NCBI GenBank assembly: GCA_010015655.1
Contig: ML976662.1
Span: 1,052,818 to 1,116,817, forward strand
Reading direction: 5' to 3'
DNA length: 64,000 bases
From: Bimuria novae-zelandiae CBS 107.79
Lineage: Eukaryota > Ascomycota > Dothideomycetes > Pleosporales > Didymosphaeriaceae
Every line of letters starts with the position of its first letter. Within the stretch, counting starts at the first letter, position 1. Below the pieces are notes generated by a model. That model was not told where the DNA came from. It ran no database searches and worked only from the letters and a program-made list of their open reading frames with translations. This document shows, one piece after another, positions 55,016 to 64,000 of the stretch. The position numbers and the translations under genes are program-made.

Positions 55016-56269
55016 TTATTTTAAATAACTTAATAGTAAATAATATACTTTATTATTTAATTTTGTAGTATCCTCTAGAAAATAAAGATACTACCTAGAA
55101 CTCCCTACACTAACGGATCCGCTGCTAAGAATATATAATTAATCTTATTATTTAGACTTTTCTCTTTAATAAGGCTTAATTTAAAAAGATTATCACGTAC
55201 GATAAAGAGGATACACTTAAAAGGAAATTAAATAAGTAAGCTTAAATAAAAAAAGAAAAAGCTTTTCGTATAATAAGTATCTTTAAAAAGCTTTATAATA
55301 TTATTATTTACTCTTATTCCTTAGTAAATCATATAAAAGAATTCGTATCTTTAGCGCAGCGACAAATTCTACTTAATAATTTTACACGATAAAATAGTTA
55401 GTACTAAATATTAAGCATAGCACTTAATAAAGAATTAGCTCTTAATAATTATATTAAAGTAAATTTTAAATTGCTTAAAAAGGACTATCTTTCTTTATAG
55501 GATTAGAGGGCTCTTTATATAATAAGCACTTTTCTATAACTATTCTACTAAGTAACTTTAGAGACGCAAGGTAACTATATTATACTAAATTAGCTTTTTT
55601 TATAATAAATATCCTTAGTAAATATATAGAGAAGTCTTTAAGTTATTATTATATAAATAAAGACTTAGCTTTGCGTATTTATTAAGTAGTTTAGAAGCTT
55701 AAGGAATATTATTATAAAATAGATAACTTTTTATTCTATACTATAGTACTTATTCTTTATTTAAACTATCGTACGAAATATGTAAAGATTTAGTAAAAAA
55801 GAGACTATTAAAGGATTATACTCCCTAAAGTAAAAAGCTTTAAATATAATATTAAGATTTACAAATTCTGCTAACTCTAGTATTATATAAAACGCCTAAA
55901 ATTGCACCGCAATAAGACCTTAATAAGTTTAATTAACAAATTACTTAGCTAATAAGTTAAGATAAGTACGAAGATTACTATACTAAAGCACTATATAAAG
56001 TTTAAGTAGCCCTTTTATAGTAGTAGTATGCAAGTGCGTAAAGGAAACGCTAGTTATAGCTTTTAATATTTATAATTAATATTTTATCTATTCCTGTAAT
56101 AAGTAATAAACTAGAACAAGTATTCTTAAGGGGACATCGTACGATATCGTGGGAGAGAATACAGCTTAGTGTATCAAGTGTTAAACATACAGAATGTATG
56201 AAAAGTTAGCACCGAAGTAGAATCCTGGCAGGAGAATAGCTAAAAGTACGTCGTACGATTGAAACGATA

Positions 56270-56270
<1 letters not shown>

Positions 56271-56358
<88 letters not shown>
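56271..56358. repeat. (AGT)n trinucleotide microsatellite, about 29 units
   Basis: An uninterrupted 88-bp trinucleotide run in the second GC-richer island of the hAT element. The perfect run suggests recent expansion or active slippage. Confidence 0.97.
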
Positions 56359-57055
56359 TTGATTAACGTCCAGGAACGTAATGTTCTAGCCTCCCATGGG
56401 GCATGGGGACGTGCTAAGCTGTATTTACAGAAAGCATTTCATGCCTGCTGGCTGGCTACCACAGTAGCCTTGTTGTACATAGCCCATCCTCCCTTTAATA
56501 GGTCTACCTGCTACTACAGGCACCTAGATACTTGTAGTAGCCGGCCCTCATCTGTGAGGGTGTTGTTGTCCTGCCCCTCTCTCCCTCGCCCTTATAGCTC
56601 TGCTCCCGTACTGTCTTCCTCCCCCTACCTCGTACGAAGTAGGACCTCGTACAAGTTAGTAAGCTACCTTATACCTTAAATAAAAACCTTATAGGGAAAA
56701 ACCTTTAGCTTAAATAAGTAGTAGTAGTTGCCTAAGCAGTACTTAGTTTAGGTAAAAGATTTTAACTAAGTTTTAGTAAAGTAAAAACTTTATATTTTAG
56801 CTTTTAGTCTTTTTATTATAACAGCGCTAGCTTTTTACGAATAAAAATATAATTTTAGTAATTAGCTTATTTAGGTAAATAATTTTATACTATAGGAACC
56901 CCTTATATAGTTATATAAATAAAATTATAATTTTAATATTCCTGTTTAAAACGATAGAAAAACAATAATAAACAATAAAAATAATAAACAAGATAAAATA
57001 CTAATAAAAAACTAATAATTGTATCGTTTCTATCGTTGTATCGTTGACAACCCTG

Positions 57056-57063
57056 TGAAGAGA
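57056..57063. repeat. target-site duplication, right copy
   Basis: TGAAGAGA directly follows the right end of the hAT element and matches the left copy exactly. Confidence 0.85.
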
Positions 57064-57488
57064 AGGCATCCATCTTGGCGCTGATGTGGAATACGAATAG
57101 GCAGGGTTAGAGTATTGGAATACAGCGCGGCAGCGAATGAGCTTCTCGGAGCCCCGACATAACGCGGTACGAAGAAGCAGTACTTCTCGAAACGTTTTCA
57201 AGACCAATTGAGATTCGTTTTTATCGGAGCCATATGTTTCGTGTGAAGCTTGAATGGCTGCAAAGGCAAGAAATGTGGTCTAGCTTGTGCTGGTCAAAGT
57301 GTAGTGGAGCTTAGAATTGCCAAGGCCTCAGAAGCGGTGGTGGGTGGCAGAATATTGCGCCTTCCAAAATATTTCGATATTCCCATTTCCACCTCCACGC
57401 GAAGCTCCACGTTTACGTACTAGACATTTCCAGGCAAAACTGAAATACTCAATTCTCTGAGAGAAGTCATTTGCCGTTGCCCTGCACC
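57064..57488. promoter_or_regulatory. UTP7 promoter, formerly shared with the HET gene
   Basis: Removing the transposon and one target copy leaves about 475 bp between the HET start (53621) and the UTP7 start (57489). The two genes would then have been divergent neighbours. The region holds no other gene I can support. Confidence 0.45.
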
Positions 57489-59138
57489 ATGTCCTTGAAG
57501 CCGCCTTCTAAAGCGCCTACGCCCCACTCCAACCCGAAAAAAACGCCCGTGGACGATGCCGAAGCGCAACAAGAAGCCGAGTACGCAAAGGTTGCCACTG
57601 CGCAGTACGGTCGCGGCGAAAAAATACGCACAAAATCAGTTAAAGATAGGAAGTTGCGCGCAAATCTCAAGTCGCTGGAGCAAAAGAATAAGCAGGCCGC
57701 AATCCAGGCCAAGCAGGCCGAAATTCTGCTGGACAACGAGGCAGGACTGCTAGAGCCAGAACAGGAGCTGGAAAGGACGTACAAAGTACGACAAGATGAC
57801 ATACGGAAGGAGGTCAGCATCGAGACTGCGAAGAAGGGCTTCGAATTGCGGTTAGATGCATTAGGGCCGTACGATGTATGCGACTACACGCGGAACGGGC
57901 GGGAACTGCTTATTGCGAGTCGAAAAGGACATGTGGCCAACTTCGACTGGAGAGAAGGAAAGCTGGGCTGTGAACTGCAACTGGGCGAGACGGTGCGCGA
58001 CGCAAAATGGCTGAACAACAACCAGCGCTTCGCCGTTGCGCAGAAGAAATGCGTATATATCTACGCCAATGACGGCGTGGAAATTCACCAGCTGAAGAAG
58101 CACCAAGAAGCGACACACCTCGAATACCTTCCCTATCACTTCCTCCTCGCGTCGATATCCACCGGCGGCATAATCCGTTACACAGACATCTCCACTGGCC
58201 AGATGCTCTCCGACCTGCCTACAAAGCTTGGCCCGCCCACTGCATTCGCACAAAATCCGCATAACGCAATACTACACGCCGGCCACCAGAAGGGTCTTGT
58301 CACCCTCTGGTCACCCAACTCCCAAACCCCACTCGTCAAATTCCTCCCCCACCGCAGCCCCGTGCGCGCCATCGCCGTGGACAAAACAGGGCACTACATG
58401 GTCTCCACCTCGCAAGACCGCCAAATGTCCATCTGGGACATCCGCATGTTCCGCGAACTGCACTCGCACCACCTCAAGCAGCCCGCGCACAGCCTCACCA
58501 TCTCGGACCGCAACCTCGCAGCCGTCGGCTGGGGCTCGCACGTCTCCATCTACAAGCCAGACCTCTTCTCGCTGACCCCGGAGTCTACCGTCGTCGTCCC
58601 AACCCCCTACATGGAATGGCAAGCCGACGGGCACACCGTCTCACGCCTGAAATACTGCCCCTTCGAAGATGTCCTCGGCATCGCCCACGCCAAGGGCTTC
58701 TCCTCCATCCTCGTCCCCGGTGCCGGTGAGCCCAACCCCGACTCCCTCGAGCCCGGCACAAACCCCTTCGAGACCACAAAGCAGCGCCAGGAAGCAGAGG
58801 TCCACGCCCTCCTCGAGAAACTCCAGCCAGAGATGATCTCCTTGAACCCGAATTTCGTCGGCACCCTTGACCTCGCGAGCCACGAGCAGCGGCTGCAGGA
58901 GAAGGACCTAGATGCTAAGAAAGAGGATAAGATCGAGAAGCTTAAGAAGAAGGCGCGCGGGAGGAATAGCGCGCTGAAGAAGTATCTGAGGAGGCATGGC
59001 CAGAAGAATGTTATTGATGAGGAGAAGCTGAGGGCGAGGGAGGCGCTGAAGAAGAATGATGCGAAACTGGCGGCGAAGTTGCAGAAGGATCAGGAGGCGT
59101 ATGGGCCGGCGCTTGCGAGGTTTGCGCGGAAGGGTTGA
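57489..59138 (+). CDS. UTP7: U3 snoRNP / SSU processome protein Utp7 (WDR46, BING4)
   Basis: Nucleolar WD40 protein of the small-subunit processome, needed for 18S rRNA maturation. A single exon, 549 aa; the ATG at 57489 gives MSLKPPSKAPTPH, while a longer frame begins only with a TTG. The N-terminal 110 residues are basic and helical (EKIRTKSVKDRKLRANLKSL). WD40 blades follow (GHQKGLVTLWSPNSQTPLV, VSTSQDRQMSIWDIRMFREL), then the BING4 C-terminal domain (LLEKLQPEMISLNPNFVGTL) and a lysine-rich helical tail (KKKARGRNSALKKYLRRHG). The length and layout fit the family. Confidence 0.95.
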   Translation: MSLKPPSKAPTPHSNPKKTPVDDAEAQQEAEYAKVATAQYGRGEKIRTKSVKDRKLRANLKSLEQKNKQAAIQAKQAEILLDNEAGLLEPEQELERTYKVRQDDIRKEVSIETAKKGFELRLDALGPYDVCDYTRNGRELLIASRKGHVANFDWREGKLGCELQLGETVRDAKWLNNNQRFAVAQKKCVYIYANDGVEIHQLKKHQEATHLEYLPYHFLLASISTGGIIRYTDISTGQMLSDLPTKLGPPTAFAQNPHNAILHAGHQKGLVTLWSPNSQTPLVKFLPHRSPVRAIAVDKTGHYMVSTSQDRQMSIWDIRMFRELHSHHLKQPAHSLTISDRNLAAVGWGSHVSIYKPDLFSLTPESTVVVPTPYMEWQADGHTVSRLKYCPFEDVLGIAHAKGFSSILVPGAGEPNPDSLEPGTNPFETTKQRQEAEVHALLEKLQPEMISLNPNFVGTLDLASHEQRLQEKDLDAKKEDKIEKLKKKARGRNSALKKYLRRHGQKNVIDEEKLRAREALKKNDAKLAAKLQKDQEAYGPALARFARKG

Positions 59139-59632
59139 TTCAGGCGAGGAGAGTGAAGCAAAATGTGTGTTCTATGCATTAGCGTTCGGCGTTAGAGAGG
59201 GGGGTTTACATAGGGTGGCGTTCACAGCATGGGTCGATATACCCTCGGACCAGATGAATGAAATCTTGCTTGCTTCGATGGCACCTCCATCATCTCGCGA
59301 TGTTGTGCATTACAATACATATATGAGAAAGGAAAAGAAAACACCAACCCTATGCTCTGCAAGGGTATCGATGCATGCCCTAAGAAATACCAGTAGAAAA
59401 AATGGGGTATAAACTCCAGAAACAATGCCAGAAATATGTCCTTTAGCACCCACATCCTCCATCCATCCTGCCCATCCAGTGTGTACCGACAAAAAAAACC
59501 TATCGTCCTTGGGTATAAAAGCCTACCATCCATGCGGGGTATCTCAAGTCCCCTATCCTTTCAATTGCCAATGCCCATTCCACCCTCATTTCCCAATTTC
59601 CCTAACAGAATCCCCTAATGAAACCAAACGCA
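59139..59632. other. convergent 3' intergenic region
   Basis: About 490 bp between UTP7 (plus) and the KAR9/GAS2-like gene (minus); it should contain both 3' UTRs. Short frames on both strands show nothing recognisable. Confidence 0.5.
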
Positions 59633-62308
59633 TCAATGCTCATGCAGCGCCCCATTCCGCATATACAACCTCTTCGTACCGCCCACCTTGCCCAAATCGC
59701 CAAACTCATGGCCCGCCACGCTCGTCCTGCTCTCGCTGCGACTCTCGCCCCGCTCGCCCGGCGGCAGCGGCGTGCCACCACTCTGCGGCACAAAGTTCCC
59801 GCTAACACTGCGTGCCTGCTTCATCATGCCCTCGACCCACTCCATGCGCTCGTTGCTCAGGTCGATCTTCTTGGACTTGGGCCCCGCGAGGCCGACTTCG
59901 TCGCCGCGCCAGGAGCGGCGGCTAGAGTCTGATGATGACGGAGTCGCCGAGTTCTCGTTGCTGCTCGTCGGCCTAGGCGAGAAGTTTGGCACGGGCGGAG
60001 GCGCTTGATTTGGCGATACGGCGGCGCGAGTAGGCGGCCTGTTGGGCGTGGTCATCGGGCTGGGGGCGCCCTGGGCACCGCCGCTCGCGCGCCGGTCACG
60101 CTTACTGGCGACGCTGTCCGGACGGTTGGGCGTCGGGTCCGATCCACCTAGCTCGAGACCTAGGATTTCGAACTGGCCGTTGCTGGCAGTTCTTCGCCCG
60201 TGGTGTTCAGCGTATTGGCGTAGGTACTCGCCGAGATCGGCCCAGCCACCCCCGACGCGGACCATGACGCGCTCGCCGTTCTCCCCTACGCGGCGGATGA
60301 AGAGCTTAACGGGTTGTTCCTTGCCGGGCTGCGTGAGATGGTACATGCGGATGTCGTTGTCGACTCGCAATGACGCTGCCGACTTCCTGCCTGAAAGCAT
60401 GTTAGCTGAGTCGGAATCTTGTTTCACGGGTGACAAGGTAAGCTCGGGAGACTTCAGGCCGCTGATTGAACGTGCAGCACGAAGATATCCCTTACTACCT
60501 TTGTATGACACCGCGCGTGAAGACCTGTGATCACGAGCATCAGCTCCATTGCTTGAGGTGAGGCGAATGTGCGCAGGAATTGTGGTGAGGATGTCAGATA
60601 TCTTTCGCTCGAGCTCATCGGCACTGGTTGGAGTCTTGTGCGAGAATTGCGTAGGGGGCCATGGAGTGCTTTCCATGAACGAGTCGACCGCCTTCTTCCT
60701 TCGTTTGCTCATCGCTGCGTTAAGGGCAGGCCGCGGTCCCCTCGATGCTCTGTTGGTGGCATTGCGCACAGAGGGCGACGGACTGAAAGCACTAGGTGGG
60801 CTGGAAGAATACGAGACGTCCGAAGATATGGATTCCATGCTCGCGCGACGCGAACGAGGGGTTTGTGGCCGATGAGGCGTGGTATGTATTCCATCTTCGT
60901 CGGTTACGATAATTTGGGATTTGACAGGACTGGGCGCTTCAAAGCTGGACTGCACAGCATCGGCAGGCTCTTCCTCGAGTTGGTGATGAATGACCGTATC
61001 ACCTTCTTCGAAGACTGACTCGTCATCCGAGTTGTGCTGCTCTGTTTCCACGACTTTTGGCGTCCCATCCAACGCCGAGTCCGGAAGTATACCGTGGACA
61101 ATGTCCGATTTGACCTCGTCTCCGGTCTTGGTGGTCGCGATGCCGTCATCTGCAGCCGAAGCAGGTGATTTTTTGCTTCCCTGCAAATTTGGCGCAACGT
61201 CGTCGGAATGTGTCACAGGCGGTTCGCCTCCTTTCAGGAATTCTCCACCGGTGTCTGCATGCCTCCGCACGTCGAATTCGATGATCTTCCTACGTGATTC
61301 CTGTGTCCACCTTCCGAAATCGCCTTCGACGCCTTCAAACACATCGATCCAGCGGTCGGGTAGGCAGTCTTCGTGTCCCTCCAGTGTGTCCAACATCTTG
61401 TCTAACCGTCGGCCCAGGTCGCTCACCCTATCCTGCATAACACCAGCGATCGTATCCACTGTCTTCTTCCACGTCTCGAAAGCAGTATCAGATGGATCCT
61501 TCGGCGGACCGAGCGCTTCCCAGCCTAAGCGCATCGCCTTCTGCGCTGTCTTGAGATCGTCGAGATATCGAGGGGCTTCGCGGAGAACCGTCACGCGAGC
61601 TGTCCACGCCTGCAGCCGCTCCTTGACCCGACAGTGGTGTGGAAGCGCCGAGATCAGCGTCTGTGTGATCAGAAAACTGAAATCGTCCATGGGCTTGTAC
61701 ATGGTTCGATTGGCTCCGAACCCCGCGGATAAGGGCCGCGACCTACTCCCAGGGTGCATATCCAGTACATGGCCCTTCAACTCTTCCACGTCCAGAGTAA
61801 TGAGCTCGTCGCTGATCTCGTCTAGACGGGCCTCGTGAGCCTGCACCTCGACCGACAGCAGCGAGCCCCAGTATTCGAGAGGGGGCAAGTCGTCTGAGTC
61901 CGGAGTGCGCTGCATATGCTCTTCGATACGCATCTGCAGGCTCTTTCGCCGGCTTTCCTTGTATTCCTCGCTGGGTTGCTCGAAGGAGCCAGACCAACCC
62001 CACTGGCCGATCTCATCGCACCAATCTTTCAAGCGCTGGGCGGCTTTGGCCACACGCGCTCCCAGATCTCTCTCCGCAGGCGTGAGGTTCTCGATGCACG
62101 CAAAGATTTTGTATTCGTCCTGCGAGACGTCGTATGGCATCGGCCGCTGGGTGAAAGCTCGCAATGTCGTGCCGGGCGACAGATCGCGCAAATGGCTCTC
62201 GTCGCTGCTGCCCAGCGTCCGGCCTCTACGGCTTCCTGGCGACATGGTGGGCGATGGCGGACGGTAGGGCGATATGGGCGCGAGAAGGCGAGGCGGACTG
62301 GACAACAT
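59633..62308 (-). CDS. KAR9-like / GAS2-domain cytoskeletal protein
   Basis: A single 891-codon exon. Residues about 55-350 form a helical region (LTPAERDLGARVAKAAQRL, KDWCDEIGQWGWSGSFEQP, KLDKMLDTLEGHEDCLPDRW) that resembles the fungal KAR9 cortical domain. The middle is acidic and Ser-rich. Near residue 680, MYHLTQPGKEQPVKLFIRRV followed by ENGERVMVRVGGGWADLGEYL is a good GAS2 (microtubule-binding) domain. The tail is Pro/Ser-rich and ends RLYMRNGALHEH. The pairing fits a spindle-orientation or microtubule-linking protein. I am fairly sure of the GAS2 domain and less sure of the KAR9 name. The start is a conventional ATG at 62308. Confidence 0.72.
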   Translation of the reverse strand: MLSSPPRLLAPISPYRPPSPTMSPGSRRGRTLGSSDESHLRDLSPGTTLRAFTQRPMPYDVSQDEYKIFACIENLTPAERDLGARVAKAAQRLKDWCDEIGQWGWSGSFEQPSEEYKESRRKSLQMRIEEHMQRTPDSDDLPPLEYWGSLLSVEVQAHEARLDEISDELITLDVEELKGHVLDMHPGSRSRPLSAGFGANRTMYKPMDDFSFLITQTLISALPHHCRVKERLQAWTARVTVLREAPRYLDDLKTAQKAMRLGWEALGPPKDPSDTAFETWKKTVDTIAGVMQDRVSDLGRRLDKMLDTLEGHEDCLPDRWIDVFEGVEGDFGRWTQESRRKIIEFDVRRHADTGGEFLKGGEPPVTHSDDVAPNLQGSKKSPASAADDGIATTKTGDEVKSDIVHGILPDSALDGTPKVVETEQHNSDDESVFEEGDTVIHHQLEEEPADAVQSSFEAPSPVKSQIIVTDEDGIHTTPHRPQTPRSRRASMESISSDVSYSSSPPSAFSPSPSVRNATNRASRGPRPALNAAMSKRRKKAVDSFMESTPWPPTQFSHKTPTSADELERKISDILTTIPAHIRLTSSNGADARDHRSSRAVSYKGSKGYLRAARSISGLKSPELTLSPVKQDSDSANMLSGRKSAASLRVDNDIRMYHLTQPGKEQPVKLFIRRVGENGERVMVRVGGGWADLGEYLRQYAEHHGRRTASNGQFEILGLELGGSDPTPNRPDSVASKRDRRASGGAQGAPSPMTTPNRPPTRAAVSPNQAPPPVPNFSPRPTSSNENSATPSSSDSSRRSWRGDEVGLAGPKSKKIDLSNERMEWVEGMMKQARSVSGNFVPQSGGTPLPPGERGESRSESRTSVAGHEFGDLGKVGGTKRLYMRNGALHEH

Positions 62309-63210
62309 GATGGCGTCGTCGAAACAACAACTGGGACATGAGGTAGGCGCGAAGGAGCAAACAGAAGGCGCGGATTTTCTGGAACAAACTATATCGTTTC
62401 TCGTATTGCTATTCCTGTGAATGTTAGCAGTTAGTAGTTGGTGACACTCCCAAGCGCCCGCTGTGTTGACTTAATCAGACGGTTTGTTGTTTATCCGCAA
62501 CACAGACATTGGAGCTCCCGCAAACGCCGGCTGTGCTAGGCGCTAGCCGCAGATCTGCCAACAAACCCACCCACGACCACCTTCCAAGGCTAGCGTCGTC
62601 GTACCTCGCCCGCTTCGCCTAGCACACCACGCTCGGTACAGTGGAAGCGCGACATTCCGGATTCAAGAGCTCGTATAGCTCGCATCGCACATGTTCGTGC
62701 TCATTCAATGGTGGTATCCCGAAGACCTTCCGATGTTCGTGACCCAAATCCACCCGCCGAAGTCAACGGTCAACCCAATCGGTGACGCCAGGTACCGGGG
62801 TACAACATCGGTACGGCACAATACTATCGTTATCTCGACACCTGGAGCTTTTGCGGCGTAACTCTGTACATATATCAGGATACCCCCAATACCCCACCCA
62901 GGATTCCGTCATGCCAAGCTGATATTGAAAAGCTTCACCCCGCCCAAGCACACTTCACACCTGCCTGATGCAGGAAGAGGCCCTGCTATAGCTACGCTGG
63001 TCCACGCTCCCATGCAGAAGATGCGAGCTTTGCCGCATCAATTACGTACCGACGAAGAGCACGAGAAGGGCTGCCGTTGACGTTACCGCTCCGAACCGGT
63101 CCATAGTCTCTTAGGTACGTACCATTGATACCTATAAGTAGTCAGCAATCATCAATCGAATGTTGTATCCTCGAGCCTACTTCATTCATGACAATTGGCT
63201 TGCGTGCATC
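62309..63210. promoter_or_regulatory. divergent intergenic region
   Basis: About 900 bp between the KAR9/GAS2-like gene (minus) and the M28 peptidase gene (plus). It should hold both promoters. A 62-codon minus frame at 62763-62951 has no recognisable content. Confidence 0.4.
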
Positions 63211-64000
63211 ATGAAAGTATCATTAGTCCTCGCCGCTGCAGCAGGCGTCCATGCTTGTCAGCGAGATCTTACTTCCGAACATGCTTCTCACCGCCATGTG
63301 AAGAGACAGAGCACGAATGCAACCTTCCCACCGGTACTAGATGCAAATGAACAAATATTGGTGAGTTCGTTTGATAACACGACAATTTCAACATGGGCCT
63401 ATTACTACAGTAAGTTCACTGTAACTGAATATATTCGCATGCTGACGATATTTTCTCAGCGTGAGTGAATAAAAATGCACCCTCAAAGAAGATCTCTGTG
63501 CTCATCATATGAAAGCCATGGAAACCACCTTGCGGGTGTCAACAAGTCTATGGCCCAATGGACTGCAGATAAGTGGTCTGAGAATGGCTTCACGTCGAGG
63601 CTCGACGAATACTGCAAGTTTGAAACCACCGTTGAATTCACTGTACCTGACAGTTGTAGACGTTTACCTCAACTACCCGGTCTCGCACCCTTTGACTCTC
63701 ACATACGCGAACGGCAGCACCTTCGAAGCAACTCTGGAAGAAGCGATTCTACCCGAAGACGACAGTGAGTCTCTTAAAGACTTTTTGACATGGTCCCAAA
63801 CATAAACTTATAATCAACCCAGCTTCCAGTTACCTAAACAGAATTCCGACATTCCACGGTTATTCAGCAACTGGAAACGCTTCAGCCGAGTACGTTTACG
63901 TTAGGCGAGCGCAGCAGGTAGACTTCGACCGCCTAGTCGAGCTGGGCGTAGAACTGGAGGGTAAAATCGCTCTGGCTAAGTACGGTGGACCATTCCGCGG
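63211..64000 (+). CDS. M28 glutamate carboxypeptidase II-like peptidase, 5' part
   Basis: Runs off the window at 64000. Exons 63211-63409, 63460 (1 nt), 63516-63613, 63660-63764 and 63823 to 64000. A signal peptide (MKVSLVLAAAAGVHACQRD) and a KR processing site (HVKRQS) suggest secretion or vacuolar delivery. The rest matches the N-terminal and PA-domain part of the glutamate carboxypeptidase II / Vps70-like group: THGNHLAGVNKSMAQWTADK, YLNYPVSHPLTLTYANGS, RIPTFHGYSATGNASAEYVY, then LEGKIALAKYGGPFRG. The zinc-binding catalytic domain is outside the window. Introns: 63614-63659 begins GC, a GC-AG intron; the single-base exon is needed to keep the conserved YYYTHGN frame. An in-frame ATG at 63160 would precede the signal peptide. 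Confidence 0.8.

Larger units (their letters stand above)
53671..57055. mobile_element. hAT-type DNA transposon, RIP-mutated, 3385 bp
   Basis: The ends are short inverted repeats: CAGGGTTGTTAA at the left and TTGACAACCCTG at the right (12 bp, one mismatch), flanked by a perfect 8-bp duplication, TGAAGAGA (53663-53670 and 57056-57063). CAGGG ends with 8-bp duplications are the hallmark of the hAT superfamily. Most of the interior is extremely AT-rich with no long open frame, as after RIP, so I could not identify a transposase by eye. Two islands of normal composition interrupt it (54610-55015 and 56100-56640). Subterminal ATCGTTT-like words repeat near both ends. It may be an old autonomous copy or a non-autonomous or composite one. 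Confidence 0.82.

Noticed and set aside
56271..56358. CRISPR-like array
   Set aside because: It is a plain trinucleotide microsatellite without spacers, and the genome is eukaryotic.
57001..57207. Minus-strand frame spanning the right end of the hAT element as a missing HET exon
   Set aside because: It crosses the transposon border and does not resemble a HET N-terminus; the HET start is already present at 53621.
57471..57488. Upstream extension of UTP7 by six codons
   Set aside because: It begins with TTG. The ATG at 57489 is the first real start codon.

Overview
The window looks like nuclear DNA of a filamentous ascomycete, most likely a Dothideomycete-type Pezizomycotina. The signs are short GT-AG introns of about 43-60 bases, fungal gene families (Uds1, Mus7/Mms22, Clr5-ankyrin, HET, calcipressin), and AT-rich transposon relics with the C-to-T decay left by RIP (repeat-induced point mutation). 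The genus cannot be named from sequence alone. Exon joins below were worked out by hand from reading frame, splice signals and family conservation.

Layout. 1-2.1 kb is gene-poor and holds a tRNA-like relic. PRPP synthetase (minus, 2.1-3.6 kb) and a Uds1-type septation protein (minus, 4.9-6.7 kb) follow. 7.8-9.1 kb is a complete RIP-mutated Tc1/mariner element, followed by about 4 kb without a convincing gene. 13.1-24.4 kb is dense and mostly housekeeping: mitochondrial PheRS (minus), mitochondrial dicarboxylate carrier (plus), a secreted Cys-rich, probably GPI-anchored protein with a NucA/NucB-like segment (minus), RRP12 (plus) and calcipressin (minus). 24.4-29.4 kb is accessory and carries a Clr5-ankyrin gene with an apparent frameshift. 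30-48 kb is dense again: RPB3, MGE1/GrpE, a PrpF-family protein with a long basic tail, Mus7/Mms22, a small membrane protein, BET4, an AMA1-type APC/C activator ending in an IR tail, and RPS6.

48-57 kb is a second accessory island. It has an orphan membrane protein with a decayed 3' duplicate downstream, a HET-domain pseudogene (frameshift plus two in-frame TAG codons), and a 3.4 kb hAT-type element with a perfect 8-bp target duplication that landed between the HET gene and UTP7. UTP7 and a KAR9/GAS2-like cytoskeletal protein (minus) follow. The window ends inside a secreted or vacuolar M28 glutamate carboxypeptidase-like gene.

Several genes share biological themes: ribosome biogenesis (RRP12, UTP7, RPS6), mitochondrial function (PheRS, dicarboxylate carrier, MGE1) and cell division or genome stability (Uds1, Mus7, AMA1, KAR9-like). 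They are neighbours, not an operon. The best leads for something undescribed are the 49-57 kb island, the unusual splice structures (an apparent AT-AC intron, a 1-nt exon, a 5-nt exon) and the secreted NucA/B-like surface protein.
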